A DNA stretch of 64,000 nucleotides from Palsa-465 sp963800475 (GTDB lineage: Bacteria; Actinomycetota; Thermoleophilia; Solirubrobacterales; Solirubrobacteraceae), in the NCBI GenBank assembly GCA_963800475.1, contig CAWDAZ010000004.1:62001-126000 (forward strand), written 5' to 3'. The translations under genes and the position numbers were made by a program. The notes beneath the pieces were generated by a model. That model worked only from the letters and a program-made list of their open reading frames with translations, ran no database searches and had not been told where the DNA came from. This document shows, piece by piece, positions 16,742 through 25,224 of the stretch (positions are counted from its first letter, which is position 1; each line of letters begins with the position of its first letter).

Positions 16742-18274
16742 CTACTTCCTGACCTGGGGCGGGAGGCGGAAGTGGACTTCTTCGCTTGCCACCGAGCGCT
16801 CGCTCACGTGCGCGACCCCCAGCCCCGTCAGCGCCTTCACCACACCCTGGACGAGCCGCTCGGGGGCGGAAGCCCCGGCCGTCAGCCCGACCCGGTTGGC
16901 GCCGACCAGCCGCTCGGGCCGGATGCCGCCGCCGTTCTCGACCAGCAGCGCCGGGCACCCGGCGCGCTCGGAGACCTCGACGAGGCGGCGAGAGTTCGAG
17001 GAGTTGGACGAGCCCACGACAAGAACTATGTCGCACTCGCCCGCCAGTGCCCTGACAGCATCCTGACGATTCTGGGTCGCGTAGCAGATGTCGCTCGAGG
17101 GGGGTCCGACCAGTGCCGGGAACCGGGTCCGGAGGCGCTCGACGACGTCGGCGGTGTCGTCGACGGCCAGCGTGGTCTGCGTGAGGTAGGCCACCTTGTC
17201 CGGGTCCTCGACCTGCAGCGAGTCGACCTCCGCGGCGGACGCGATCACGTGCGTGCGATCGGGCGCCTCCCCGAAGGTCCCATCGACCTCCTCGTGCCCC
17301 TGATGCCCGACCAGCACGATGTCCATGCCGCCCGAGGCGAACCGCCGCGCCTCGGCGTGCACCTTGGCGACCAGCGGGCAGGTCGCGTCGATCACCTCGA
17401 GCCGGCGCTCGGCAGCCTGAGCCCTGACCTGCGGAGAGACCCCGTGCGCCGAGTAGATCACGGTCGAGCCGGCCGGCACCTCGTCGAGCTCTTCGACAAA
17501 CACCGCTCCGCGGCTCTCCAGCTCGGCGACCACGTGCGCGTTGTGCACGATCTGCTTGCGCACGTAGATCGGCGGCCGGCGCTCCGCGAGCACCCGCTCA
17601 ACGACCTCGACGGCGCGCTCGACGCCCGCGCAGGAAGCACGTGGAGAAGCGAGCACGACTTCCCTGGGCCCGAGCGCCTGCGCCCAGTCGTGCACCAGCG
17701 CGCAGGCCCGGCGCAGCGTGCGATACGCGATCGCGGCGGCGTGGAGCGTGCGCAGCGGGTGGTGAAGCTCGTGGCGGTGGGTGTCGAGCACGACCCGGAG
17801 CGTGACCAGCGGCTCGCCGCGGACGGCGGGGGCGAGCCACGCCGACTCCATGTCGACCGCGAGCGCGCCCGAGCGCTGGAGCGTGCGGCGCCGCTCGCGC
17901 AGCACCAGGCGCTGGCTCGAGGCGATCGGGCCGCGGCGCACCCGCAGGCCGCCGCGCCGCAGGACTCCCTCGAGGATCGTGGTGTCCTCGCATACGTGGG
18001 TCCCGGTCGGCCCGCGCAGCTCGGTCGCGAGCACGACATCGCCGGGCTCCAGCTCGGGGTCGAGCGCCCCGCAGAATCCAGCGATCAGGATCGCGCTGCC
18101 GGCCGACCCCTGCACCAGCTGAGCCGAGCGGGTCGCTCGCTTGGGCCCCATCCCGATCTTCTCGACGCGCGCCCACGGAGCCCCGGCGCGGACCGCCGAC
18201 GCCTCGACCGACAGCGGCGCCAGCACGACCAGCTCAGGCGCCTCGGCGCCGCGGGTCGCCGATGCGGCGCTCAA
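16742..18274 (-). CDS. Fusion of hopanoid-associated nucleoside phosphorylase (HpnG) and IspH
   Basis: 510 residues in one uninterrupted frame. Residues 1-200 are a nucleoside-phosphorylase-like domain (IAGFCGALDPELEPGDVVLA, then AVDMESAWLAPA) matching HpnG, which removes adenine from adenosylhopane. Residues 204-510 are a complete 4-hydroxy-3-methylbut-2-enyl diphosphate reductase with three cluster cysteines (Cys215 in SPRASCAGV, Cys299 in DATCPLV, Cys397 in SDICYATQNRQ), His244 and the GHQGHEEVDGT catalytic segment. The start is TTG at 18274, 5 bp after GGAGGG, and forms a TTGA overlap with the hpnE stop. The fused enzyme would join the last MEP-pathway step to hopanoid side-chain processing. 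Confidence 0.9.
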   Translation of the reverse strand: MSAASATRGAEAPELVVLAPLSVEASAVRAGAPWARVEKIGMGPKRATRSAQLVQGSAGSAILIAGFCGALDPELEPGDVVLATELRGPTGTHVCEDTTILEGVLRRGGLRVRRGPIASSQRLVLRERRRTLQRSGALAVDMESAWLAPAVRGEPLVTLRVVLDTHRHELHHPLRTLHAAAIAYRTLRRACALVHDWAQALGPREVVLASPRASCAGVERAVEVVERVLAERRPPIYVRKQIVHNAHVVAELESRGAVFVEELDEVPAGSTVIYSAHGVSPQVRAQAAERRLEVIDATCPLVAKVHAEARRFASGGMDIVLVGHQGHEEVDGTFGEAPDRTHVIASAAEVDSLQVEDPDKVAYLTQTTLAVDDTADVVERLRTRFPALVGPPSSDICYATQNRQDAVRALAGECDIVLVVGSSNSSNSRRLVEVSERAGCPALLVENGGGIRPERLVGANRVGLTAGASAPERLVQGVVKALTGLGVAHVSERSVASEEVHFRLPPQVRK

Positions 18275-19677
18275 CCCGACCCTCCCGCGATCAGCTCGCT
18301 GCCCTGCTCGGGAGCCCCGCCGTTCGTGTGGGCGGCGCCGCCCCGCGCGCCGTTCTGCGCGCCGAGCGCCGCGAGCGCCTCGCGGGCGGCGGCGTGACCG
18401 CTGCGGACGGCGCCCTCCATCGTCGCCGGCCACCCGGTGTCGGTCCAGCTGCCGGCGATCACCAACCCGGGGAGGCGGGTACGCGGCCCGGGCCGGTGCG
18501 CCCGCGCGCCCGGCGAGGCCCGGAACGTCGCGGCGTGCTCACGGGTCACGAAGAACGTCTCGATCCGCGCGCCGTTCGTGCCCGGCAGCAGCTCGCGCAG
18601 CGCGCGCTCGTACCGCTCGCGAAGCTCGGTCGAGGTCACGCCGAGCTCGTCGTCGGCGGCCGACAGGGAGATCACCAGGTACTGCCCGTGCTCGAGCCCG
18701 GCGCTGCGGGTGCGATCGAAGAACCACTGCACCGGGGTCCCGACGCCGGCCGCGAACTCGTGATCGGTCACGCGCCGATCGAACACGAAGTGGAGGTTGA
18801 CGATCGGCGAGGTTCCAAGTTGGGCGAGCGCCGCGCGGTCGACTCCCGCCTCCGCGGGGGCCAGGCGCGCGAGCCGGTCCGGCTGGACCGCCACGATCAC
18901 CACGTCGGAGCCCACCGTCGGCGCCCCGTTCAGCTCGACCCGGAAGCGCCCGCCACCGGGCACGATCGCCGTCACGCCCCTCCTCAGGCCGACCTCGACG
19001 CGGGCGCGCGCAAGCGCCTCGCCCGTCGCGCGGTCATGGATCTCCGAGAGCGGCGCACGGGCGTAGCCGATGTCGCCCGCGGCGCGATCGCGCAGCAGCC
19101 CGACCTGGAACACGTAGGCGGCCTGCGCGAGCGACGCGTCGGCCGGCTCGAGATTCAGCGTCGGGCGGATGATCAGGCTCCAGATCGCGTCGATCGCCCG
19201 ATCGCTCTGGTGGTGCTCGGCGAGCCACTCGGAGAACGGGCGGGCATCGGCGGCCGGGTCATCGACATCGACGTCGTCTAGCGCCCGCATCGCGAGCGCA
19301 ACGCCGGCCCGGTCGCGGACGCCGAGCAGCGAGTACCGAGTAATGGCCGGGGCCAGATGCAATGGCGCCGGGAGACCCGAGCGCCACAGCCTCGCCGGCC
19401 GGCGGCCTGGAGACAGCACCGGGATCTCGAGCCTGGCCTGGAGCGTGACCCCGTCACCGGCTCCGATTCGCTCCAGCAGCTCGCGGTAGGCGGTGCAGCA
19501 GCGCAGGAACACGTGCTGGCCGTTGTCGGCGTGGACCCCGTCGCGCGTGAACGAGTACGCGGCGCCGCCGAGGCGGCCGCGGGACTCGAGCAGCGTCACG
19601 GATGCGCCGGCGTCCGCGCAGTCGAGCGCCGCCGTGATCCCCGCGAGCCCGCCCCCCACCACCGTCACCCGGGTCAT
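18271..19677 (-). CDS. hpnE: Squalene-producing FAD-dependent desaturase/oxidoreductase HpnE
   Basis: 468 residues. The N-terminal dinucleotide-binding motif VTVVGGGLAGITAALDCADA with LESRGRLGGAAYS binds FAD, and the C-terminal LPGLVIAGSWTDTGWPATMEGAVRSGHAAA is the second FAD-contact block of phytoene-desaturase-like enzymes. In the HpnCDE pathway it reduces hydroxysqualene to squalene. Its ATG overlaps the hpnD stop (ATGA) and its TGA overlaps the TTG of the HpnG-IspH gene, so translation is coupled on both sides. Confidence 0.94.
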   Translation of the reverse strand: MTRVTVVGGGLAGITAALDCADAGASVTLLESRGRLGGAAYSFTRDGVHADNGQHVFLRCCTAYRELLERIGAGDGVTLQARLEIPVLSPGRRPARLWRSGLPAPLHLAPAITRYSLLGVRDRAGVALAMRALDDVDVDDPAADARPFSEWLAEHHQSDRAIDAIWSLIIRPTLNLEPADASLAQAAYVFQVGLLRDRAAGDIGYARAPLSEIHDRATGEALARARVEVGLRRGVTAIVPGGGRFRVELNGAPTVGSDVVIVAVQPDRLARLAPAEAGVDRAALAQLGTSPIVNLHFVFDRRVTDHEFAAGVGTPVQWFFDRTRSAGLEHGQYLVISLSAADDELGVTSTELRERYERALRELLPGTNGARIETFFVTREHAATFRASPGARAHRPGPRTRLPGLVIAGSWTDTGWPATMEGAVRSGHAAAREALAALGAQNGARGGAAHTNGGAPEQGSELIAGGSG

Positions 19678-20582
19678 GCCGCGACCCGGCTCGGCTGGGC
19701 GTGTCCGGTCGGCTGGCGGCGGCCGAGGCTGCGCGCCGCGACCCAGGCCTTCTCCCACACGGGCAGCGAGATGCGTCGCTCGAGCACCTCGGTGGGGTCC
19801 AGCGCGATCCGGTCGAGAATGCTTCGGTAGATGCCCGTCATTGCGAGCACGCACGCGGCGCTGCGGCGGTCGAGCAGCTCGACGAGCTCGAGACCGCGGT
19901 CGAACCATTCGGCGGCTCGCTCGGTCTCGAACCGGATCGCCGCGGCGGCGTCCTGGGGCGCTGCCGCGAACAGGTCCTCGCAGCCGAACGCTCGGAGGTC
20001 CTCGGCGGGGAGGTACACGCGGCCGCGGTCGCGGTCCTCGCGCACGTCGCGCAGGATGTTCGTGAGCTGCATCGCGACGCCGAGGTCGTCGGCCAGCGCG
20101 GCCGCGCCGCTGGAGTCGCGCTCGGTCGCGCCGGTGAAGATCGCCAGGCACAGCCGGCCGATCGAGCCGGCCACCTGCCGGCAGTAGCCGAGCAGCTCGT
20201 CGAAGGTCTCATACGAGGTCCCGAGCACGTCCGCCTCGACGCCGTCGACGAGCTGCTCGAGCGCGTCGAGCGGCAGCCCGTAGTGCCGGTACGCGTGACC
20301 GAGCGCGACCGCCACCGGGTCCTCGGCGGTCTCGGGGCCGCCGGCGGCCAGGTCGGCGATCAGCCGCCGCTCGGCCCCGAGCGCCGCGAGCTTCGCCTCG
20401 TGGCCGAGGTCCCCGTCACCGATGTCGTCGACCCGGCGCGCGAACGCGTACACGGCGCTCATCGCCTGGCGCTTCGAGCGCGGAAGCAGCCGGATTCCGT
20501 AGAAGAAGTTCGCGGCCTCCTCGCGCGTGATCTCCTCGCAGCGCCCGTAGGCGTGCTCGATCTCGAGCGCGGGGATCGTCAT
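19674..20582 (-). CDS. hpnD: Presqualene diphosphate synthase HpnD
   Basis: 302 residues of the squalene/phytoene synthase family. Both aspartate-rich motifs that hold Mg-diphosphate are present: ARRVDDIGDGD and NILRDVREDRDRGRVYLP. Joins two farnesyl diphosphates into presqualene diphosphate. Its ATG overlaps the hpnC stop codon by four bases. Paired with a second member of the same family (HpnC) and HpnE, as in the three-enzyme bacterial route to squalene. Confidence 0.95.
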   Translation of the reverse strand: MTIPALEIEHAYGRCEEITREEAANFFYGIRLLPRSKRQAMSAVYAFARRVDDIGDGDLGHEAKLAALGAERRLIADLAAGGPETAEDPVAVALGHAYRHYGLPLDALEQLVDGVEADVLGTSYETFDELLGYCRQVAGSIGRLCLAIFTGATERDSSGAAALADDLGVAMQLTNILRDVREDRDRGRVYLPAEDLRAFGCEDLFAAAPQDAAAAIRFETERAAEWFDRGLELVELLDRRSAACVLAMTGIYRSILDRIALDPTEVLERRISLPVWEKAWVAARSLGRRQPTGHAQPSRVAA

Positions 20583-21427
20583 CGCCCGATCAGCGCCCCC
20601 CGGAGCCGCTTCGCGAACGCCAGCGCGCTGCGCCGCGGAGTCGCGCGCCACACGTCGTACCCCGAGGCGGTCACCGCGTCGAGCGTCGCGCGGCCGCCGG
20701 CGACGAACGCGGCGATCGCCGCGCGCGGGCGCAGCGGCAGCAGCTTCGCGAGCGGGGCGCCCGACTCCAGCAGCGCGTCCGCGCGCGCCACCTCCCACGC
20801 GATCAGCGCCTTCGCGGCGCGCGTCGCGGTGGGCCCGGCGAGCTCGTGCTCCTCGCACCCGATCATCTCGAGATCCTCGCGGGGCATGTACACGCGCCCT
20901 CGTGCGTAGTCCTCGGGGACGTCCTGGATGTGCTCGGTCACCTGGAGTCCGGCGCAGACCTTGTCCGAGAGCGCGATCCGATCCGGAGTGGCGGCGTCGA
21001 ACACGTGCAGCACGAGCTCGCCGACCGGTGCGGCCGACAGCCTGCAGTAGGCGAGCAGGTCGCTGAACGTTTCGTAGCGCGTGACCGTCTGATCGACCCG
21101 GTTGGCCTCGACGAGCCGGCGGAACGGGACCTCGGGGAGGTCGAACGTCTGGGTCTGGACCGCGAGCGCCTGCATCGCCGGGTGCTCTGGGTTCTGGCCT
21201 GCGTACACCCGGTCGAGCTCGGCGCCCACCCAGTCGAGCAGCTCGCCGCGATCGCCCGGCGCCTCGTCGCCGATGTCGTCGATCAGCCGCGCGACGCCGT
21301 AGATCGCGAGCAGCGCGTGCTTGCGGCGGCGGCCGACGAGCCCGATCGCGACCGGGAAGTTCTCATCCTGTGCCTGGGCCATCAGCGCGCCGTACTTCGG
21401 GGCCGAGGGCACCGACACGGCACTCAC
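20579..21427 (-). CDS. hpnC: Hydroxysqualene synthase HpnC
   Basis: 282 residues from GTG 21427, which overlaps the shc stop as GTGA. Also of the squalene-synthase fold: ENFPVAIGLV, then aspartate-rich motif 1 in ARLIDDIGDE and motif 2 in EHIQDVPEDYARGRVYMP. The second motif starts with Gln-Asp rather than Arg-Asp, as expected for HpnC, which converts presqualene diphosphate to hydroxysqualene. It is distinguished from HpnD by that motif and by its position directly after shc. Confidence 0.94.
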   Translation of the reverse strand: MSAVSVPSAPKYGALMAQAQDENFPVAIGLVGRRRKHALLAIYGVARLIDDIGDEAPGDRGELLDWVGAELDRVYAGQNPEHPAMQALAVQTQTFDLPEVPFRRLVEANRVDQTVTRYETFSDLLAYCRLSAAPVGELVLHVFDAATPDRIALSDKVCAGLQVTEHIQDVPEDYARGRVYMPREDLEMIGCEEHELAGPTATRAAKALIAWEVARADALLESGAPLAKLLPLRPRAAIAAFVAGGRATLDAVTASGYDVWRATPRRSALAFAKRLRGALIGR

Positions 21428-23400
21428 CCCAGGCACCGCCCGAGCGCCATCACCGGGAACACGAGCCGGTACAGGTGGTAGTTGATGTAGAAGTCGGACG
21501 GGAAGCCGGTGCCGGTGAACTGAGGCTCGTCCCAGCCGCCGTCCGGGCGCTGAGTCTGCGCCAGCCAGCGGACTCCGCGGCGAACCGCGAGCGAGTCCTC
21601 GCCGGCCGCATGCAGCGCGAGCAGCGCCCACGCCGTCTGCGAGGCGGTGCTGTCGCCGCGCCCGATCCACGCCGGATCGTCGTAGGAGCGGGCGTCCTCG
21701 CCCCACCCGCCGTCCTCGTTCTGGTGTTCCTCGAGCCAGCGGACGGCGCGCCGGACGGGCGCCGAGGCCGGGTCGTGACCGGCGTCGACCAGGGCGGGAA
21801 TCGCGGCGGCGGTGCCGTACACGTGGTTGACGCCCCAGCGCCCGAACCACGACCCGTCCCGCTCCTGGGCCGCCAGCAGCCAATCGGTCCCCGCCACCCC
21901 GTGCGGGTGGCCGGCGCGGCCGACCGCGGCGAGCATCTCGATCGCGTGCGCGGTCACGTCCGCGCTCGGTGGGTCGATCACCTCGCCGAAGTCGCAGAAC
22001 GGCACGTCGCGCACAAGACCCCGGCGGTTGTCGGCGTCGAACGCACCCCAGCCGCCGTCCGAGCTCTGCATCGCCTCGACCCACGCGACGCCGCGGTCGA
22101 CCGCCTCCCCGATCCGCGCCGGCTCGGGGTGCTCGACCGCGAGCAGCGCGAGCACGACCTCGGCGGTGTCGTCGACGTCCGGGTAGTTGGAGTTCTCGAA
22201 CTCGAACGGCCAGCCCCCGACAGGAGCCCGCGGACGCCGGACCGCCCAGTCGCCGCGCGCCAGGACCTGCTTGGTGATCAGCCAGTCGGCCGCGCGGACG
22301 ATCGCGTCGTCGTCGCGGGCCACGCCGGCGTCGGTCAGCGCGATCACCGCGAGCGCCGTGTCCCACACCGGGCTCTGACACGCCTCGAGCCGCCGCGACG
22401 ACTGCTCCTGGATCGTGAACGCCTCGAGTCCGTCGAGGCCCCGCTGCATCACCGGGTGGTCGAGCGCGTAGCCGCGGAGGTGCAGCGCGATCATCGAGTA
22501 CACCCACGGCGGCTGGATCCCGCCCCACGACCCGTCGGCCTCCTGGCGATCGACGATCCAGCGTTCGGCGCGGGACATCGCGGCGTTGCGGACCAGTCGC
22601 AGCGGCCGGCGCTCGTAGAGATGCAGGAACTTGTCGAGGGCGAGCAGCGCGCGCCCGCCCAGCGAAGTCGCGGGGGGCGGCGACCACGGCTCGGGGCCGC
22701 GCAACTCGTCGATCGCGAATGGCAGTGGGCGGACCGGCTTGACGGCGAGCACGACCGACAGCGCGACCACGGTCTGCCGCGCCCAGCACGCGAAGTCATA
22801 CGGGTTGAGCGGCACCCACGGGGGGAGCAGCATCATCTCCGGGGGAAGCACCGGGACGCGCTCCCATGGCCAGGCACCGAACAGCGCCAGCCAGATGTGG
22901 GTGAACACCCGCGCCCGCTCGAGCCCGCCGTGCGCCCGGATCCAGTCGGCAGCCGCGGACATGTGGGCCGCCTCGGGGGCGTCGCCGGCCAGCCGCAGCG
23001 CGACGTACGCCTCGATTGTCGTCGACAGGTCGCCGGGGCCGCCGAAGAAGTTCGCCCAGGTGCCGTCCTCGCGCTGCTGCGAGCGGATCCAGCGCGCGGA
23101 GCGCTCCGTCGCGTCGGGGTCGCGGATGCCGAGGAACTCGCGCAGCAGCAGGTCCTCGGCGTCCATCGTCACGTTCGTCTCGAGCTCGCCCTTCCACCAG
23201 CCCTCGGGGTGCTGGAGCTCGAGCAGGTGCTCGCAGCCACGCGCAAGCGAGGCAAGCGCCTGCTCGCGCCAGCCCTCGGCGGCGTGCGTCGCCGGCGAGG
23301 TCGCCGCGCCGTTCGGCGACGCCGGCTCGGGAGCCGGGCGATCGACCGCTGGTGCGGCCGTGGCGAGATCCTCGGTTGCCGATGCGACGGGGCGGTTCAT
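21424..23400 (-). CDS. shc: Squalene-hopene cyclase
   Basis: 658 residues. The protonating DxDD motif is DVDDTA at residues 408-411, and many QW-type repeats (DGSWGGIQPPWVYS, DGGWGAFDAD, DGGWGEDARSY, DGGWDEPQFTG) stabilise the double alpha-barrel. An N-terminal region (about residues 1-35) is Ala/Pro-rich. The enzyme is a monotopic membrane protein that cyclises squalene to hopene. It is first in a six-gene minus-strand operon, with the divergent GNAT gene starting 100 bp upstream, so the promoter must lie within 23401-23499. Confidence 0.97.
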   Translation of the reverse strand: MNRPVASATEDLATAAPAVDRPAPEPASPNGAATSPATHAAEGWREQALASLARGCEHLLELQHPEGWWKGELETNVTMDAEDLLLREFLGIRDPDATERSARWIRSQQREDGTWANFFGGPGDLSTTIEAYVALRLAGDAPEAAHMSAAADWIRAHGGLERARVFTHIWLALFGAWPWERVPVLPPEMMLLPPWVPLNPYDFACWARQTVVALSVVLAVKPVRPLPFAIDELRGPEPWSPPPATSLGGRALLALDKFLHLYERRPLRLVRNAAMSRAERWIVDRQEADGSWGGIQPPWVYSMIALHLRGYALDHPVMQRGLDGLEAFTIQEQSSRRLEACQSPVWDTALAVIALTDAGVARDDDAIVRAADWLITKQVLARGDWAVRRPRAPVGGWPFEFENSNYPDVDDTAEVVLALLAVEHPEPARIGEAVDRGVAWVEAMQSSDGGWGAFDADNRRGLVRDVPFCDFGEVIDPPSADVTAHAIEMLAAVGRAGHPHGVAGTDWLLAAQERDGSWFGRWGVNHVYGTAAAIPALVDAGHDPASAPVRRAVRWLEEHQNEDGGWGEDARSYDDPAWIGRGDSTASQTAWALLALHAAGEDSLAVRRGVRWLAQTQRPDGGWDEPQFTGTGFPSDFYINYHLYRLVFPVMALGRCLG

Positions 23401-23470
23401 AGCCGTGTGTGTGCGCCCTGCTTATGACTCGTGGTTGTCGTGGATTCCCCGCCGGCCTCCGTCAAGCTCG

Positions 23471-23476
23471 TAGCAT
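23471..23476 (+). promoter_or_regulatory. Putative -10 element for the GNAT gene
   Basis: TAGCAT in the 100-bp divergent gap lies 24 bp upstream of the GNAT start at 23500. The same gap must hold the hopanoid operon promoter on the other strand, where CATAAG (complement of 23422-23427) is the best guess. Neither has a good -35. Confidence 0.25.
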
Positions 23477-23499
23477 GACACGAGACGGGGTTCCAACGC

Positions 23500-24291
23500 A
23501 TGCGTGTGAACAGTAGGGCCGGTAGGGCGGCTGACGCCCGCGGCCGCGCACTCGAGTTCCAGCGGGTCACCCTCGAGCTCGTCGCCGATCGATTCGAGCC
23601 GATCGATCGGGGCTGGGTGATCCGCAGCCGGGCGCTGCCGCTGGTGTGGAGCGCCAATCAAGTCCGGATCTCGCGGCCGGTCACGTTCTCCGAGGCGCTG
23701 GCGCTGGCGGAGCGATACCTCGCCGATCTCCCATACCGGCAGCTGATGATCGAGCGCGAAGCGACTGGCGAGCGGCTCGAGCGAACGTTCGCCGAGCAGC
23801 GCTGGGAGGTCGATCGTGAGGTCGTGATGGCGCTCGCCGGCGGGCCCGATCAGGGAGCGGACACGGAGATCGTGGTCGACGCCGAGGAGGACGCGGTGAT
23901 GGGCTTGATGCGTCGCTGGGTGGGCGAGGACGAGTCGATCGAGCTGACCCCGGACGGGCTCGACCAGGTGGTCGAGTTCACGCGCCGTGCGGCGCGCAGC
24001 CGGAACGCTCGGATGCTCGGGGTCCGTGGCGAGCACGGGACGCTTGCGGCGATCGCGATGCTGCTCTCGGGTGGCACCGTCGCCCAGCTCGAGAACGTCT
24101 ACACGGCGCCTGAGGAGCGCGGCCGCGGCTACGCCCGTGCGCTCGTCACGCGCGCCGCGCGGCTTGCATCGGAGGCGGACCACGAGCTGGTGTTCATCGT
24201 TGCCGACGCCGACGACTGGCCGCAGCACCTGTACCGCCGGATCGGGTTCGAGCCGGTCGGCCGAACGTGGGCGCTTCATCGCGGCGGTTAG
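23500..24291 (+). CDS. GNAT-family N-acetyltransferase
   Basis: 263 residues. The C-terminal half has GNAT motif A (ENVYTAPEERGRGYARALVTRAARLA), in which the R/Q-x-x-G-x-G/A loop binds the acetyl-CoA pyrophosphate, followed by VFIVADADDWPQHLYRRIGFEPVGRTW. The N-terminal half (about residues 1-110) resembles the extra GNAT-like domain common in actinobacterial two-domain acetyltransferases but lacks the CoA loop. Acceptor unknown. Runs toward rpsL with a 30-bp gap that contains the rpsL promoter-like element. Confidence 0.85.
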   Translation: MRVNSRAGRAADARGRALEFQRVTLELVADRFEPIDRGWVIRSRALPLVWSANQVRISRPVTFSEALALAERYLADLPYRQLMIEREATGERLERTFAEQRWEVDREVVMALAGGPDQGADTEIVVDAEEDAVMGLMRRWVGEDESIELTPDGLDQVVEFTRRAARSRNARMLGVRGEHGTLAAIAMLLSGGTVAQLENVYTAPEERGRGYARALVTRAARLASEADHELVFIVADADDWPQHLYRRIGFEPVGRTWALHRGG

Positions 24292-24306
24292 CCGCCTGAC
24301 CCCTGC

Positions 24307-24312
24307 TACGCT
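24307..24312 (+). promoter_or_regulatory. Putative -10 element for rpsL-rpsG, leaderless spacing
   Basis: TACGCT within GCTACGCT ends 9 bp before the rpsL ATG at 24322. No Shine-Dalgarno sequence lies between them, so a leaderless mRNA is plausible. The pattern matches those before adk, rpsE and the toxin-antitoxin operon. Confidence 0.4.
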
Positions 24313-24321
24313 GCCCAGCGC

Positions 24322-24717
24322 ATGCCTACCACCAGCCAGCTGGTCCGCAAGGGCCGCACCGCACCGAAGAAGAAACTCGCCACCCCGGGCCTGAAGTCAG
24401 GCAAGGGCCGCAAGAAGCGCGTCGCCGCGCCGCAGCGGCGGGGCGTGTGCACGCGCGTGTATACGACCACACCGAAGAAGCCCAACTCGGCGCTTCGCAA
24501 GGTCGCGCGCGTCCGGCTGACAAACGGCATGGAGGTCGGCGCCTACATCCCCGGCGAGGGCCACAACCTCCAGGAGCACTCGGTCGTGCTCGTGCGCGGT
24601 GGCCGCGTCAAGGACCTGCCGGGGTTCCGTTACAAGGTGATCCGCGGGACGCTCGACGCGGCCGGAGTCGGTGACCGCAAGAAGGCCCGCTCGCAGTACG
24701 GCGTGAAGGCGAAGTAA
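24322..24717 (+). CDS. rpsL: 30S ribosomal protein S12
   Basis: 131 residues. Conserved RGVCTRVYTTTPKKPNSALR, GEGHNLQEHS and GRVKDLPGFRYKVIRGTLD identify uS12 of the decoding centre. The lysines at the two classical streptomycin-resistance sites (in TPKKPNS and RVKDLPG) are wild type. The start overlaps nothing upstream; its TAA overlaps the rpsG ATG (TAATG). The usual rpoBC genes are not upstream here; a GNAT gene and the hopanoid operon are. Confidence 0.98.
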   Translation: MPTTSQLVRKGRTAPKKKLATPGLKSGKGRKKRVAAPQRRGVCTRVYTTTPKKPNSALRKVARVRLTNGMEVGAYIPGEGHNLQEHSVVLVRGGRVKDLPGFRYKVIRGTLDAAGVGDRKKARSQYGVKAK

Positions 24718-25187
24718 TGCCCCGTCGCGCCGCCGCACAGGTCAGGCCGATTCCGCCTGACCAGGTCCATCACAACCGGCTCGTCCAGCAGGTCATCAAC
24801 AAGGTGATGCTCGACGGCAAGAAGTCGGTGGCCGAGCAGATCGTCTACGACGCGCTCGCGATCATCGCCGAGCGCAGCGGCCGCGATCCAGTCGAGGAGC
24901 TCGAAAACGGGATCAAGGCGCTCACACCGGTGCTCGAGGTTCGCTCGCGCCGTGTCGGCGGCGCGACCTACCAAGTGCCGGTCGAGGTACCCGCGCGGCG
25001 CTCGCGCACGCTCGCCGTCCGCTGGCTGGTCCTGTTCGCCCGCCAGCGCCGCGAGAAGTCGATGGCCCAGCGGCTCGCCCACGAGCTGCTCGACGCCCAG
25101 CAGCAGCAGGGCAACGCCTACAAGCGCAAGGACGACATCTATCGGATGGCGCAGGCGAACAAAGCGTTCGCCCACTATCGCTGGTAG
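24717..25187 (+). CDS. rpsG: 30S ribosomal protein S7
   Basis: 156 residues, normal length. MPRRAAAQVRPIPPD, VNKVMLDGKKSVAE-like segment (INKVMLDGKKSVAEQIVYDA), VRSRRVGGATYQVPVEV and AHYRW at the C-terminus are characteristic of uS7, which nucleates the 30S head. Start overlaps the rpsL stop by one base. In most bacteria fusA follows immediately; here about 2.1 kb of other material separates rpsG from fusA. Confidence 0.98.
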   Translation: MPRRAAAQVRPIPPDQVHHNRLVQQVINKVMLDGKKSVAEQIVYDALAIIAERSGRDPVEELENGIKALTPVLEVRSRRVGGATYQVPVEVPARRSRTLAVRWLVLFARQRREKSMAQRLAHELLDAQQQQGNAYKRKDDIYRMAQANKAFAHYRW

Positions 25188-25224
25188 CGGTCGGCGGTCT
25201 GCGACCTTCCGCCGCGTTAGCTGT

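Noticed and set aside
18397..23427. Long plus-strand open frames opposite the hopanoid operon, including one of about 685 codons opposite shc.
   Set aside because: They are Arg/Pro/Gly-rich antisense shadows created by high GC at third positions of the hopanoid genes, with no family motifs.
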